This document shows positions 25,020-34,534 of a stretch of DNA of 34,919 nucleotides, one piece after another. A model generated the notes under the pieces. That model searched no databases, was not told the origin of the DNA, and saw nothing but the letters and a program-made list of their open reading frames with translations. The position numbers and the translations under genes are program-made. Source of the DNA: Nitrospiraceae bacterium UBA2166 (lineage in GTDB: Bacteria > Nitrospirota > Nitrospiria > Nitrospirales > UBA2166); NCBI GenBank assembly GCA_002328825.1, contig DCWI01000100.1:1-34919 (forward strand). Direction: 5' to 3'. Numbering within the stretch: position 1 is the first letter of the stretch; each line of letters starts with the position of its first letter.

Positions 25020-25670
25020 TCACGTCTCAAGCAACATTGTACGATGTCGCCCAATAACCTCCAGCAGAAACTCTATAATTTCGACGTGCCTCTTCGTCTC
25101 CTGAATCGTTTCCCCCCAAGTATATAACCCATGGCCACGAATCAAGAATCCATGTGCCTTTGGATTCTCCGCAATGAGCTTGCGAACTCTATCACTAAGA
25201 GCAGGTATATCCTGCGAGTTCTCAATAATTGGAATCCACTCGCGATGTGCATGAGTATCAACACCGTGCAACCCCTTCAGCATCTCATAGCCTTCAATGT
25301 AAAATCCATCATTGGACGCATGAATGATAGACAGGATAGTTGCCCATATCGAATGTGTATGGAAGACTGCTCCTGCATTTACAGACTCAAGCACAGCAAG
25401 ATGTAGCCCAGATTCCGCTGTTGGCCTCCCGATCCCTTCCACTACATTCCCCAATGCGTCAAGCTGAAGAAAATGCTCAGGAGCAATAGCACCTTTATCA
25501 ATACCGCTTGCTGTAATGACGAGACGAAACGGCCCCCGACTCAACAACACACTAAAATTCCCCGCGGTTCCAAGAAGCCACCCGCGATCATAGAAAGAAC
25601 GAATGACCCCCACGCAAGCATTGATATCCTCTTTACCTTTACAAGGAGTCTCACGCTGAGCCATCGACAT
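25020..25670 (-). CDS. mtnB: Methylthioribulose-1-phosphate dehydratase
   Basis: Class II aldolase-family zinc enzyme that dehydrates methylthioribulose-1-phosphate in the methionine salvage pathway. Of 216 residues, AGNFSVLLS (37-44) and ITASGIDKG (52-60) form the phosphate site, AVFHTHSIWA (H104, H106) binds zinc, and H180 (GHGLYTWG) and H195 complete the site. The earlier steps (mtnA, mtnP/mtnK) are not in the window. The MtnB, MtnD and MtnC set suggests that methylthioadenosine from polyamine or S-adenosyl chemistry is recycled. The ribosome site before the ATG is weak. Confidence 0.92.
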   Translation of the reverse strand: MSMAQRETPCKGKEDINACVGVIRSFYDRGWLLGTAGNFSVLLSRGPFRLVITASGIDKGAIAPEHFLQLDALGNVVEGIGRPTAESGLHLAVLESVNAGAVFHTHSIWATILSIIHASNDGFYIEGYEMLKGLHGVDTHAHREWIPIIENSQDIPALSDRVRKLIAENPKAHGFLIRGHGLYTWGETIQETKRHVEIIEFLLEVIGRHRTMLLET

Positions 25671-25715
25671 CTTCGTAACGAAACCTAAAGCAGAGGGTAA
25701 AACAAAGAATTAAAT

Positions 25716-26330
25716 CTACACCCTGATAATTGGGCTTTGCTCTTCTTGCTGCGGTATTTTCTCAAGAATGTCAGATTGGTACTGCTGCAGAAATCCTAGT
25801 AACCCGCGTTGAAACTGACGCGACTGAAGTTCAGATCCAGAGAACAGCTTTGCAAAAGGAATATACACTCCAACGATATCTGCAGCTTCAGAGCGATCCA
25901 GATCCTTAAGAAATGGCTCAAAATCCTTCCATAACGATTCCCCATGTGTTGAAGGATTCGAGCCAGGAAATGCTAGAGGACTAAGACGCTTTCTGAGCTC
26001 CTCCATACCCGCAATAATTTCCCAATCTTGCATTTGCGGGTACTTGGTCAAATGTTTATACATGGTCATCTCAAGACCAATAACAGCCATTACCGCCTTA
26101 TTATCTTTGTATGATTGAAGTGCCTTAGCACGCTCCATCATAAAAACCTGAGCTGACCGCTCTCGCTGATACCCCTCGTGAGTCGTGAGATATTTGCAAC
26201 TTGCTGGACATTTGATCCTCACAAGCCGTTGTTCGCCACAACAACGAGAACAAATAAGCGTATCCAACGCCGGGCATACTCGTTTACCCTTTGCTTGAAC
26301 ACAAGAAGCACATGAAGGCGTTTTAGTTAT
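25716..26330 (-). CDS. Cysteine-rich (zinc-ribbon-like) protein, apparent AUA start
   Basis: I do not recognise the function. The N terminus is cysteine-rich: C7, C10, C19, C27, C30, C31, C41 and C45 (SCASC, VCP, ICSRCCG, IKCPASC), matching a metal-binding ribbon; the rest (60-204) is mostly helical with no catalytic motif I can name. The canonical start would be TTG at 26265-26267, but that cuts off the first three cysteines. The frame is open up to a stop at 26352-26354 and has no ATG, GTG or TTG before that TTG. ATA at 26328-26330 sits just after GGGAGAG at good spacing. The gene overlaps the amt stop by 8 nt and may be translated by coupling. Confidence 0.65.
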   Translation of the reverse strand: MTKTPSCASCVQAKGKRVCPALDTLICSRCCGEQRLVRIKCPASCKYLTTHEGYQRERSAQVFMMERAKALQSYKDNKAVMAVIGLEMTMYKHLTKYPQMQDWEIIAGMEELRKRLSPLAFPGSNPSTHGESLWKDFEPFLKDLDRSEAADIVGVYIPFAKLFSGSELQSRQFQRGLLGFLQQYQSDILEKIPQQEEQSPIIRV

Positions 26331-27585
26331 AGGCTCTCTCCCTATGTTGACTCAGGTCAAGGCCTTCCAACTCTTCCTCAATCGAAACCCTCAGCCCAAT
26401 TACTTTGTCCACAATTTTCAAAATAAGATAAGTCCCAATGAAGCAAAACGCTACAGTAGTCCCAATCAACACCAGTTGGACACCAACGGATCCCTTTGAG
26501 GCAAGCAGTCCAACCGCAAGAAGCCCAGTGATACCTCCAAATCCGTGAATAGCCAATACGTCCAGTGATTCGTCATACCCAAACTTGAACTTCACCACGA
26601 CACCGAAATAGCACACTACGCCACCAATCAGTCCAATAAAAACCGAAGAAATCGCCGTTACATGTCCCGCCGCTGGGGTAATGGTCGCAAGACCAGCGAT
26701 CATTCCACTTGCAACACCCAAAAGGGTGGGTTTGCCTCGATGCACCCATTCCACAATCATCCAGCTAATCGCCCCTGCTGCTGCTGCGAGGTGCGTATTG
26801 ACAAAAGCCGTCACAGCGAGCTCATTGGCTCCAAGCGCACTACCCGCATTAAACCCAAACCAACCAAACCAGAGCATGGCCGCCCCCAAAAACGCGAACG
26901 GGAGATTATGAGGTGGCATATTTTCCGTGCCATAGCCCTTCCGCTTTCCCAAAACAAGGGCACAGGCCAAAGCCGCAAATCCAGAACTGATGTGAACCAC
27001 TGCTCCACCGGCAAAGTCCAAGGCTCCCAAGGCACTCAACCATCCGCCTCCCCATACCCAATGTGCAAGCGGTGAGTAGATTAACGTTGACCAAAGAACC
27101 GCGAATAGCAGTAGGGCGGTGAACTTCATACGTTCGGCAAACGCCCCAGTAATCAGAGCAACGGTAATTGCCGCAAACATCAATTGAAAGACCATGAAGA
27201 GTTGATGCGGAATCGTTGGTGCAAAACTCGAGGGCTCAACCCCAACCCCACTCAAGGCTATAAAATCTAAATCCCCAATAATTCCCCCTTTATCTGGCCC
27301 AAACGCCAAACTGTACCCCCAGAATACCCAAACGATGCTGAGCACACACATGATGGAACCGGTTTGGATAAGCATGCCTAGCACATTCTTGCTACGAACT
27401 AACCCTCCGTAAAAAAATGCAACTCCAGGCAACACCATGGCAAACACCAACGCTGTGGCAACGATCATCCATGCGGTATCACCCGTATCAATTTTCGATT
27501 CTTGCGCCCATGCACCAGTTGCCCACAGTGAAACCATGGCAACAACTGCTGGGATAACCAACACGTGCGACATCCGTATCATCAC
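26323..27585 (-). CDS. amt: Ammonium transporter (Amt family)
   Basis: Membrane channel for ammonium/ammonia uptake. The 420 residues have a cleavable signal peptide (1-28) and eleven membrane spans. The twin-histidine pore is visible: H198 in GAVVHISSGF and H347 in VLAIHGFGGITG. GAFAERMKF (147-155), next to the pore, also fits. An AGGAG site lies 9 nt upstream of the start. No glnK (PII) gene follows, although the two are usually linked; a cysteine-rich gene overlaps the 3' end instead. I found no convincing sigma-54 promoter in the 179 nt upstream. Confidence 0.94.
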   Translation of the reverse strand: MMIRMSHVLVIPAVVAMVSLWATGAWAQESKIDTGDTAWMIVATALVFAMVLPGVAFFYGGLVRSKNVLGMLIQTGSIMCVLSIVWVFWGYSLAFGPDKGGIIGDLDFIALSGVGVEPSSFAPTIPHQLFMVFQLMFAAITVALITGAFAERMKFTALLLFAVLWSTLIYSPLAHWVWGGGWLSALGALDFAGGAVVHISSGFAALACALVLGKRKGYGTENMPPHNLPFAFLGAAMLWFGWFGFNAGSALGANELAVTAFVNTHLAAAAGAISWMIVEWVHRGKPTLLGVASGMIAGLATITPAAGHVTAISSVFIGLIGGVVCYFGVVVKFKFGYDESLDVLAIHGFGGITGLLAVGLLASKGSVGVQLVLIGTTVAFCFIGTYLILKIVDKVIGLRVSIEEELEGLDLSQHRERAYN

Positions 27586-27764
27586 TATGCTCTCCTTTGA
27601 TGTTTAAATGTTCTCAAGTGGAAGACGGATTCAACGTTGACGTAGAACAATTCTCATCGCGTAGTCAACCAGCATACCTCATATAAAGATCGAATGCTCA
27701 TCATTTTCATAGTTGTTCGTAAGGAAAGGTGGACTAAAGAACAGCCTCAATTTCATTATTTGGT

Positions 27765-28162
27765 CTAATTTAGTATCTCAGGTGCAAAATCATCAGTTGC
27801 TGTGGCGCTCGCTTGGTGATGAACTATTTTCCAAGTACCCGCTTCGCATACAAACACATTCGTAGCAACAAGATCTTCTGTGAACAGTTTTTCAGTACAA
27901 ATCACAAAAGCAGCATCGCCATCACAAATACCTGAACACGAGTACACGCAATGTCTGAAGAATTTGGTCTTTGAAAGATCCCACGTCAACTAGTAAGAAC
28001 TTTGTCGCGACCGTAGAGTGCTAGCCATCCTGGATAAATAACCGCAACTTCATGCTCACTTGACCACAGTTTCTCCATCCTACCCATATCACAGCGACAA
28101 CAAGCCTCATAAAAGGCTGCATTAACCTGGATTACAGCGCGCTCGTCATCAGTCATAGGCAT
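27765..28162 (-). pseudogene. Frameshifted SnoaL/NTF2-like (DUF4440-type) gene
   Basis: Two overlapping reading frames on the minus strand together make one small NTF2-fold protein. The first (to 27986) reads MPMTDDERAVIQVNAAFYEA and reaches EVAVIYPGWLALYGRDKVLTS before a stop. The second (27765-27989) continues with TWDLSKTKFF and KLFTEDLVATNVFVCEAGTWKIVHHQAS, the usual end of this family. The frames meet at AGTTGACG, where a one-base change would join them. ATG 28162 is one possible start; an upstream GTG at 28201 is another. A sequencing or assembly error is possible, as is recent decay. A TTGA stop/start overlap leaves a small chance that two chains are made. Confidence 0.6.
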
Positions 28163-28237
28163 ACGACACAATTGCCTCTGCCCTACCAAGATACTACACA
28201 CACACCGCGTTAACTGAAAATGTACAGCGGGGACGAT

Positions 28238-29560
28238 CTAAAGCGTAAAAGAAAAATCCCCAACCAAAATACCAGGCAATCGGCCACTTTCAGTAGATCT
28301 CGCCTGATAGGTGGTAGAGTCCATAACAAGATCGCGATTAGCAGTTAACCCAATAAGGTTTTCGCCAAGCATGCGATACAATGTCTCATCAAAACGCATG
28401 ACAGCAAGAGGCGCCTTGACAATTCCATTCTCAACCCAAAAGGTTGCAAAACGAGTCATCCCCGTCATACGGCACATACTACGATCAGAGTAGTTAAGGT
28501 ACCAGACATTATTGATATAAATCCCTGTGTCAAGCTGTCGAAGGATCTGATCGGTTTCGATTTCGCCTCCAAGGATCTCGATAGACTCTGGAGTTTCATA
28601 ATTGGATGCGCCATTAGTAGGAACCCCATACTCTTTTGCAGAGCGCGGGGAGACGAGCGTGTTGCAGAGTTCTCCCTTCTCAATGAGCGATACATAATCT
28701 GGCTTGATAAAACCAGCATCTTGAAAATTGGGAGCAATACCAGCATATGTGTTCTCACGCATCGTCACTGCCGAATGTAGTTTTTCTCCACCTTCAAGCA
28801 TGCGCAGCAAAGGAGTCTGCTTGGTACGATGGGACCTCAAGCCAAAACAACCCCAACTCAACATTCCGACTACATCATAAAGTGCATAGGGCGAAATATA
28901 CACGCGATAGCGCCCGGGCTGGATGGTGTGGGATGGATGAATAAGGATATCAAGCTGCTCATTTGCCCAAGCAACCTTTTCTTGAAACACCGCAGAATCC
29001 CACTCAAATCCCGCATAGCTACTTTTCACTGCTTTGTCGTCCTGGAAATAAAAGCTCCATTCGAGATTGTGATTGAAACTCGAAAACCAATTGCGCTGAC
29101 CAAATGAATTAGCGAACCCAGCATACATCCCACCCGAAGCATAAAGACCAACCATGTCACGATTACTTCCAGCATTAAGAATAGCTGGAATAGTATCGGA
29201 ACTTTTTGCAAGGCGATTTTTGCCATGCTGCTCACTTGACCTAACGTCCGTGGCATAAAGATGATGAGGATCTTCTGGAAGGTGAGGTAATTTTTCCCGA
29301 GAACGCACTAGCATCGCATTAATCCATGCACGATCTATTGAAAGATCTCCCGACAACGCAATAGACTCGGATGTATGACGCATCCCAGTGATCAGATCAA
29401 TGGTTAGTGATCGCTGCGCAACACTCCCAGCTTGCCTAACGGCACCCTCATTTATTCGTACAAAATCAGAATTTTCTGCCAAAAAGGTAGAGGTAAAACG
29501 TTCACCTCCCTGCAGGTTGGCCGTAATATCGTCAGCTAATTGGTAAAAATAACTCTGCAT
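28238..29560 (-). CDS. TldE/PmbA-family protein (metalloprotease partner)
   Basis: TldE (PmbA) and TldD form a heterodimeric metalloprotease that matures small peptides such as microcins and degrades antitoxins. This 440-residue protein belongs to the TldE side: it lacks the HExxxH motif and matches in FVRINEGAVRQAGS, VRSREKLPHLPEDP and TNGASNYETPES. It is downstream of TldD, 205 nt apart on the same strand, so the two are probably one operon. No precursor peptide is evident near by. The local substrate is unknown; in organisms without microcins this pair often has housekeeping roles. Confidence 0.88.
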   Translation of the reverse strand: MQSYFYQLADDITANLQGGERFTSTFLAENSDFVRINEGAVRQAGSVAQRSLTIDLITGMRHTSESIALSGDLSIDRAWINAMLVRSREKLPHLPEDPHHLYATDVRSSEQHGKNRLAKSSDTIPAILNAGSNRDMVGLYASGGMYAGFANSFGQRNWFSSFNHNLEWSFYFQDDKAVKSSYAGFEWDSAVFQEKVAWANEQLDILIHPSHTIQPGRYRVYISPYALYDVVGMLSWGCFGLRSHRTKQTPLLRMLEGGEKLHSAVTMRENTYAGIAPNFQDAGFIKPDYVSLIEKGELCNTLVSPRSAKEYGVPTNGASNYETPESIEILGGEIETDQILRQLDTGIYINNVWYLNYSDRSMCRMTGMTRFATFWVENGIVKAPLAVMRFDETLYRMLGENLIGLTANRDLVMDSTTYQARSTESGRLPGILVGDFSFTL

Positions 29561-29765
29561 GTTTTACATAACTTAACATTGTATAAGTATATGAAATAAA
29601 TGTTTTTCACGACAAAATTATCAGGCCGCAGCATGAGCTACGCCAAGAGCTATCATGTGCGAATAATGAAAAACCTCAAGTAATGATGGCCCAATCTAGA
29701 AACAACGAAGAACAAGAACATGCTCCGACAAGAAGGAATCAAGATCTCCCTATCAAAATCGTTTC

Positions 29766-31211
29766 CTATGCACCCCCAAATACGTCCACATCCGAAAAGA
29801 GGCACATGGGAGTGCTGTGGCCAACACGAATGGACTGATTTGGCTCACCTTTCCCGCAATACGGAGTCCCAAGAACTTCAACCGTTCCAGAGTGACCAAC
29901 CATCTTAAGGCTACGCCAAAATGTTGCAGAAACTCCTCGATAGTTAGGCTTCTTAACCACAGTGGTCAGCCTCCCATCCTCGATAAGTTGCGCCCACTCG
30001 CATCCAAATTGAAATTTGTTTCGCGAATCATCAATCGACCATGAACAATTTGTTTTCATCAATATTCCATACTCAACACTAGCAACCATCTCTTCTATGG
30101 AGGAAGAACCCGGTTCAAGATTCAAATTTGCCATTCGATCAATAGGCGGACGATTCCAACTTGATGCCCGCGAGTTGGCCACGCCATCCATTCCCGCTCG
30201 CACTTGCGACATCACACCCCCTAACGGCCTGAGTAGTACCCCATTACGAATAATGTCCAGCTTAGTCGCTTCTTGGCCATCATCGTCAAAACCATAACTC
30301 GCAAATTCTTCAGGTTTAGTAGGATCAAAAGTCACATTTAAAAGCTCAGAACCATATTGATAAGCTCCAAACATGTCAAGCGTCACAAAGCTTGTTCCCG
30401 CATAATTACGCTCATCACCAAGAATGCGATCCAGTTCTATCGGATGCCCAATGGATTCATGGATCTGCAGAATCATCTGATCCGGAGCCAAGAGAAGATC
30501 CATGTTTCCAGACGGGCAGTTTGGAGCCGCTAAGAGTTCTAGAGCTTCGGCAACAACTTGTGACGGAGCCTCAGAAAACTTCACCGCTTCCAACGTTTCT
30601 AATCCCCCCTGCCGGCCATATCCCTGGCCTCCAAAGGTTCGCCGTTCAGTGTCTAAACCTTGGTTGACCGTCACACCAAACATCGGAACAACAAATCGAA
30701 ATTGCTGTCGAACACGCCCCCCATGCGTTGTCAAATAAAGCGAGTCCACCTCGGTATACCAAAGACTAGAGTCCCAATCGACAATACGATCGTCTGTTTT
30801 AAGTTGCCCACAGACTGCTTGCAAAAGATCTATTTTTTCGGAAAGTGTAACTGAATCCCACGAGTTCTTCGTTTGACTTGCATACTCGCCAACCGCGCTA
30901 GGATAGCGGATCGTAGAATAATCAAGCACACCACAACTAACACTACGCTGAGCCCATGATTGCGCACATTTAACAGCATTCCGCAAACCTACCTCAGTAA
31001 GCTCACTTGTAGCTGCATAGCCCATACCACCTCGGTCAATGACAGTGATCATCACCCCAATATCACGAGATGTAGAAACCGGTTGAAGAATATTCTGTCG
31101 CACTAAAAGACATTCGTCCCGTTCACGGACAAAACGCAACGAGCAAAAATCCACCTCAGGAAGCACAGCAAAAAAACGCGCCTCAAGTGTTTCTTCTAGT
31201 GTTCGTATCAT
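29766..31211 (-). CDS. TldD-family metalloprotease, active subunit
   Basis: Zinc metalloprotease, with HESIGH at 251-256 (HExxxH) as the catalytic core and a cysteine in FGCEWAQLIEDGRL as the likely third ligand. Other family features are GGMGYAATSE near 61-70, RTFGGQGYGRQGG near 191-203 and WNRPPIDRMANLNLEPGSSS. The length of 481 is normal. It is the first gene of a TldD/TldE pair and is divergent from a cation exchanger. No gene for a peptide substrate is recognisable in the window. Confidence 0.92.
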   Translation of the reverse strand: MIRTLEETLEARFFAVLPEVDFCSLRFVRERDECLLVRQNILQPVSTSRDIGVMITVIDRGGMGYAATSELTEVGLRNAVKCAQSWAQRSVSCGVLDYSTIRYPSAVGEYASQTKNSWDSVTLSEKIDLLQAVCGQLKTDDRIVDWDSSLWYTEVDSLYLTTHGGRVRQQFRFVVPMFGVTVNQGLDTERRTFGGQGYGRQGGLETLEAVKFSEAPSQVVAEALELLAAPNCPSGNMDLLLAPDQMILQIHESIGHPIELDRILGDERNYAGTSFVTLDMFGAYQYGSELLNVTFDPTKPEEFASYGFDDDGQEATKLDIIRNGVLLRPLGGVMSQVRAGMDGVANSRASSWNRPPIDRMANLNLEPGSSSIEEMVASVEYGILMKTNCSWSIDDSRNKFQFGCEWAQLIEDGRLTTVVKKPNYRGVSATFWRSLKMVGHSGTVEVLGTPYCGKGEPNQSIRVGHSTPMCLFSDVDVFGGA

Positions 31212-31397
31212 GGTCTCAATACTCTACTCTCATCTTAATCACCAGCAGACTGCTATAGTATACTTTCTAGTAGAATCAGAAAGCTCAGAACAGCATGTGG
31301 TAGGATTAGGAGCTTGGCATTACATAAGACACGAAAGAGCACAAAGCACTATTACAGTTTTTGATGATTCTCATGCATCCTAACACATACTCATACT

Positions 31398-32417
31398 ATG
31401 GATAGTCACCTCTTTGCAGTCATTATCCTGTTTGTCGCGACAGGAATCATCCTTTTGGGTGCAGAAACCTTTACCAATGCACTCGAACATCTCGGCGCTA
31501 AACTCAAGCTTTCTGAGGGCATCACGGGATCAATTTTTGCCGCAGTAGGTACCGCTCTCCCAGAGTCTATGGTCCCCGTCATTGCGATTCTCGGCAGCAC
31601 AGGAAGTGAAGCTGTTAGGCATGAAGTGGGCATTGGCGCAATTCTCGGAGCACCCCTCCTATTATCAACTCTCGCGTTTTTCCTCATGTCCATCTTTGCC
31701 GCACAACAACGAGGATGGAATGGAGTATTTCAACCAGAGCCATCAGGACTGAACAGAGATCTCACATGGTTTCTCCTGGCTTTTTCTCTCGGCAGCATTG
31801 CTCTCTTTGTTCCCACACAATGGAGCGTATTACGGTGGATGATCGTTGGAACACTGGTTCTTATGTACTGCATGTATCTAGTTTTGACCATTCGCGCATC
31901 AAAAGCCTTAGTCGCGGAAGGACATGACACAAAAGCAGATCATCCATTATTTCTCTCTAAAATTAAACTCCCGACAAACCTCATAACAGTCATGCTCCAG
32001 CTTAGCATTGGACTTGGCCTGATTATCGTTGGAACAAAGGAATTTGTACACAGCATCGAACACATATCAACATGGCTTGCGATCTCCGCCCTAACTCTCT
32101 CACTTATTATCATCCCTTTTGCAACCGAACTCCCTGAAAAAGTAAATAGTATAATTTGGATTCGCCGTGGCCGTGACACTATGGCATTTGGAAACATTAG
32201 CGGTGCATTGGTATTTCAGGGAAGCCTGTTACCCGCACTCGGTATCGCATTAACCGCATGGTCTCCGCGCCCTGAAATGCTTCTAGGAATAGGAATAACA
32301 TTGCTTGCATCCATCTATCTTCTTGTTCAAATTCATCGCGGAACACTCAAACCTTATCATATGCTGTTTAATGGGCTATGCTATGTGACATATGTAATTC
32401 TTGTATTAGCCACATGA
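31398..32417 (+). CDS. Sodium/calcium exchanger-type membrane transporter (CaCA superfamily)
   Basis: The 339-residue integral membrane protein has two alpha-repeat motifs: GTALPESMVP (51-60) and FATELPEKVN (241-250), the acidic ion-binding segments of CaCA exchangers. About ten membrane spans are likely. It probably swaps Ca2+ or another cation for Na+ or H+, but specificity is not readable. The start lacks a strong Shine-Dalgarno. It is divergent from tldD across 186 nt. A SirB1-like gene follows after 22 nt and is likely co-transcribed. Confidence 0.88.
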   Translation: MDSHLFAVIILFVATGIILLGAETFTNALEHLGAKLKLSEGITGSIFAAVGTALPESMVPVIAILGSTGSEAVRHEVGIGAILGAPLLLSTLAFFLMSIFAAQQRGWNGVFQPEPSGLNRDLTWFLLAFSLGSIALFVPTQWSVLRWMIVGTLVLMYCMYLVLTIRASKALVAEGHDTKADHPLFLSKIKLPTNLITVMLQLSIGLGLIIVGTKEFVHSIEHISTWLAISALTLSLIIIPFATELPEKVNSIIWIRRGRDTMAFGNISGALVFQGSLLPALGIALTAWSPRPEMLLGIGITLLASIYLLVQIHRGTLKPYHMLFNGLCYVTYVILVLAT

Positions 32418-32439
32418 CGTATCATGGACTTTCAATTCA

Positions 32440-33291
32440 ATGAACCACCCAAGAGAAAAAGATATCGGTCCCCTCATAGCGTTGCTCGAAGATAACGATC
32501 AAAAAATTCTGGACACCATTGTCGAGCACATTGTCAACATCGGCACGACAGCGGTTCCACACCTCAAAAGAGCTACAATAACGAACCCAGCACTAGGACC
32601 TCGTATTGAATCAGTAGTCGAAGAGATCCGAATTAATGAGCTGGAAAAGGCCTTCCTACTCTTACCAAAACACGGAGACACGATGCACGGACTTGAAGTT
32701 GGGAGCTTTCTGATTACAAAGTTGGTTTACCCGAATATCAATGTTCAAACCTACAGCGACAAAATAGATGAGATGGCAAAAGAAGCTCGAGAGAAAATTG
32801 CCCGCTACACAAGTAACAATGACATTTTGAATGCATTCAATCACTACTTTTTTATTGACCAAGGTTTCCACGGAAACACCTTACAATATAACGAGGTTGA
32901 CAATAGCTTCCTCCATCGCATTATTGATCGACGGAAAGGAATTCCAATCAGTCTTTCTGTTCTCTATATGCTTCTTGGGTCGCGACTAGATCTTCCCCTG
33001 CATGGAGTTGGAGCGCCTGGTCACTTTTTAGTAAAGTTTGACGCGAGGGATTACAGGATTTTCATCGACTGTTTCGCTGGAGGAAAACTACTTACCGATA
33101 AAGAGTGCGCGCGATTCCTAATCAGAAATGGATACGGATTTAAATCAAGTTACTTACACCGAAGCCCTGTACAAGACATCGTCACTCGCATGATCAAAAA
33201 CTTAATTTCTCTCTATCAAGCTAATAACCAGCCCGCTAGAGTAGTACAACTTAGGCGTTTTATCAACTTAGTACAACACCACACAGTGTAA
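32440..33291 (+). CDS. SirB1-like transglutaminase-fold protein with HEAT-like N terminus
   Basis: The 283 residues have an N-terminal HEAT-like stretch (IGPLIALLEDNDQKILDTIV, about 11-45) and a C-terminal SirB1 domain. Markers are RRKGIPISLSVLYMLLGSRL and LHGVGAPGHFLVKF, which are standard for the family. SirB1 proteins belong to the transglutaminase-like fold, but their enzymatic activity is not established. Function unknown; the pairing with an exchanger has no obvious meaning. Start ATG at 32440 without a good ribosome site. Confidence 0.85.
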   Translation: MNHPREKDIGPLIALLEDNDQKILDTIVEHIVNIGTTAVPHLKRATITNPALGPRIESVVEEIRINELEKAFLLLPKHGDTMHGLEVGSFLITKLVYPNINVQTYSDKIDEMAKEAREKIARYTSNNDILNAFNHYFFIDQGFHGNTLQYNEVDNSFLHRIIDRRKGIPISLSVLYMLLGSRLDLPLHGVGAPGHFLVKFDARDYRIFIDCFAGGKLLTDKECARFLIRNGYGFKSSYLHRSPVQDIVTRMIKNLISLYQANNQPARVVQLRRFINLVQHHTV

Positions 33292-33331
33292 AGCTCGGCA
33301 TCCAACTACTCAGTGTAATATTCATACATCA

Positions 33332-33652
33332 TTAATACCGAGGCACACTCGGCTCAACCAACACCGACCACGCGTCAATACCTCCTTCAAGACTTTTCAC
33401 ATTGTGAAAACCTTGCTCATGAAGAAGAATTGTCGCGTCAACACTGCGTATCCCATGGTGGCAATAACAAACAATTTCTACCTCTTTATCTAACTGATCA
33501 AAGGACTGGGAAAGTTCTCCAAGCGTAATAAGGACAGATCCGTCAATTTTTGCCATCGAATATTCCCAAGACTCTCGCACATCAAGGAGAAAAATATCAT
33601 CTCCGTTGTCTAACCGTTCTTTTAGTTCCTGTACGTGAATTAGATAGCTCAT
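33332..33652 (-). CDS. Rhodanese-like domain protein
   Basis: Single rhodanese domain, 106 residues, from ATG 33650-33652, with GGGG upstream at a sensible distance. The loop VCYCHHGIRS holds the active-site cysteine C64, with R69 in place, so sulfur transfer is plausible. DVRESWEYSMAKI (24-36) is the usual N-terminal signature, and SLEGGIDAWS the C-terminal one. It is cytoplasmic, as no signal peptide is visible. The sulfur acceptor is unknown. A GTG three bases upstream is also possible. Confidence 0.92.
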   Translation of the reverse strand: MSYLIHVQELKERLDNGDDIFLLDVRESWEYSMAKIDGSVLITLGELSQSFDQLDKEVEIVCYCHHGIRSVDATILLHEQGFHNVKSLEGGIDAWSVLVEPSVPRY

Positions 33653-33820
33653 CACAACGCCCCATACATCAAAAAACTAAATTATCATTGGAGTCCCCAA
33701 GTGAATGGGGCAATAAAACGAATACGCCATCAACTCAGACAGTCTGATCTGACTAGGAGACAGGCAAGGAAGTTAGCCTGGGGAAAGACATCGTTTTTCT
33801 GGCGAGCCAACGTCCATCAC

Positions 33821-34534
33821 TTAACGAGAGGAACTTGTTTGCCGTTTCACTTCATCAATCAATGTCGCATTAAATCGATCCATGATTTTTCGAAGTTGTT
33901 GTAATTTTATTAGCATGAAATCATCTGCATCCCCGCCATCCAGCAATCTACCATAATCATATACCTTCACACCCCAGAGATTTCCGTATATTTCATTCGG
34001 ATTGAGATCACACGTATAAGGATTCCCAAAACTAACTCCCATCTCGGCCTTTAGGTTAAATCTAGTTCGTGGATCAGGCTTGGGGTCACATGCAATAACA
34101 ACATCTAAAATATTACCAGGATCATCATCAAAATTCTGCACTCGAACATAGTGTGGCCAGCCACTGTGATCAACAGGCATATTTCCTAAACTCAGTTTAA
34201 AGTCCCCAACGTGAACATGCGCAGCAACTTCAGGATTTGGAATTGCCGATCCCAGAGGATGGGCCAATGCAACTAGTCCATAACGGATTTCTGAAATGCC
34301 GAATTTTCCAGTCATCTTTATGATGTTTACAAGTGCAAGCTTTCCATCACGAAAGCCATGCTGAAGAAGCGCATCTGGTTTTTGAAGCAAATACGCTCTC
34401 CCTTTACTCCCATCTTCTGGAAACAACGTATCATCAGACACTAGTGTTTCCCCTGTCACCACACACCCAGCAATCAGCAAAGCTACGACTGCCGGAACGC
34501 ATCGTCGAATATAAGGTTTCATCGATCTACGCAC
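33821..34534 (-). CDS. Predicted outer-membrane lipoprotein of unknown function
   Basis: The 237 residues begin with a basic signal and the lipobox LLIAGC, with C24 as the predicted lipid attachment site. The mature part has no domain I recognise; it holds the histidine-containing VAAHVHVGDFKL and a C-terminal charged helix (LKLQQL-type region ending in VKRQTSSSR). GTG at 34532-34534 is the chosen start, because AAGGGA lies 8 nt before it; ATG at 34522 would be 20 nt away. No operon partner downstream: the next gene starts 169 nt away. Confidence 0.75.
   Translation of the reverse strand: MRRSMKPYIRRCVPAVVALLIAGCVVTGETLVSDDTLFPEDGSKGRAYLLQKPDALLQHGFRDGKLALVNIIKMTGKFGISEIRYGLVALAHPLGSAIPNPEVAAHVHVGDFKLSLGNMPVDHSGWPHYVRVQNFDDDPGNILDVVIACDPKPDPRTRFNLKAEMGVSFGNPYTCDLNPNEIYGNLWGVKVYDYGRLLDGGDADDFMLIKLQQLRKIMDRFNATLIDEVKRQTSSSR

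Noticed and set aside
27586..27764. Sigma-54 promoter upstream of amt
   Set aside because: No TGGCAC-N5-TTGC pattern found on reading the spacer; only a loose partial match.
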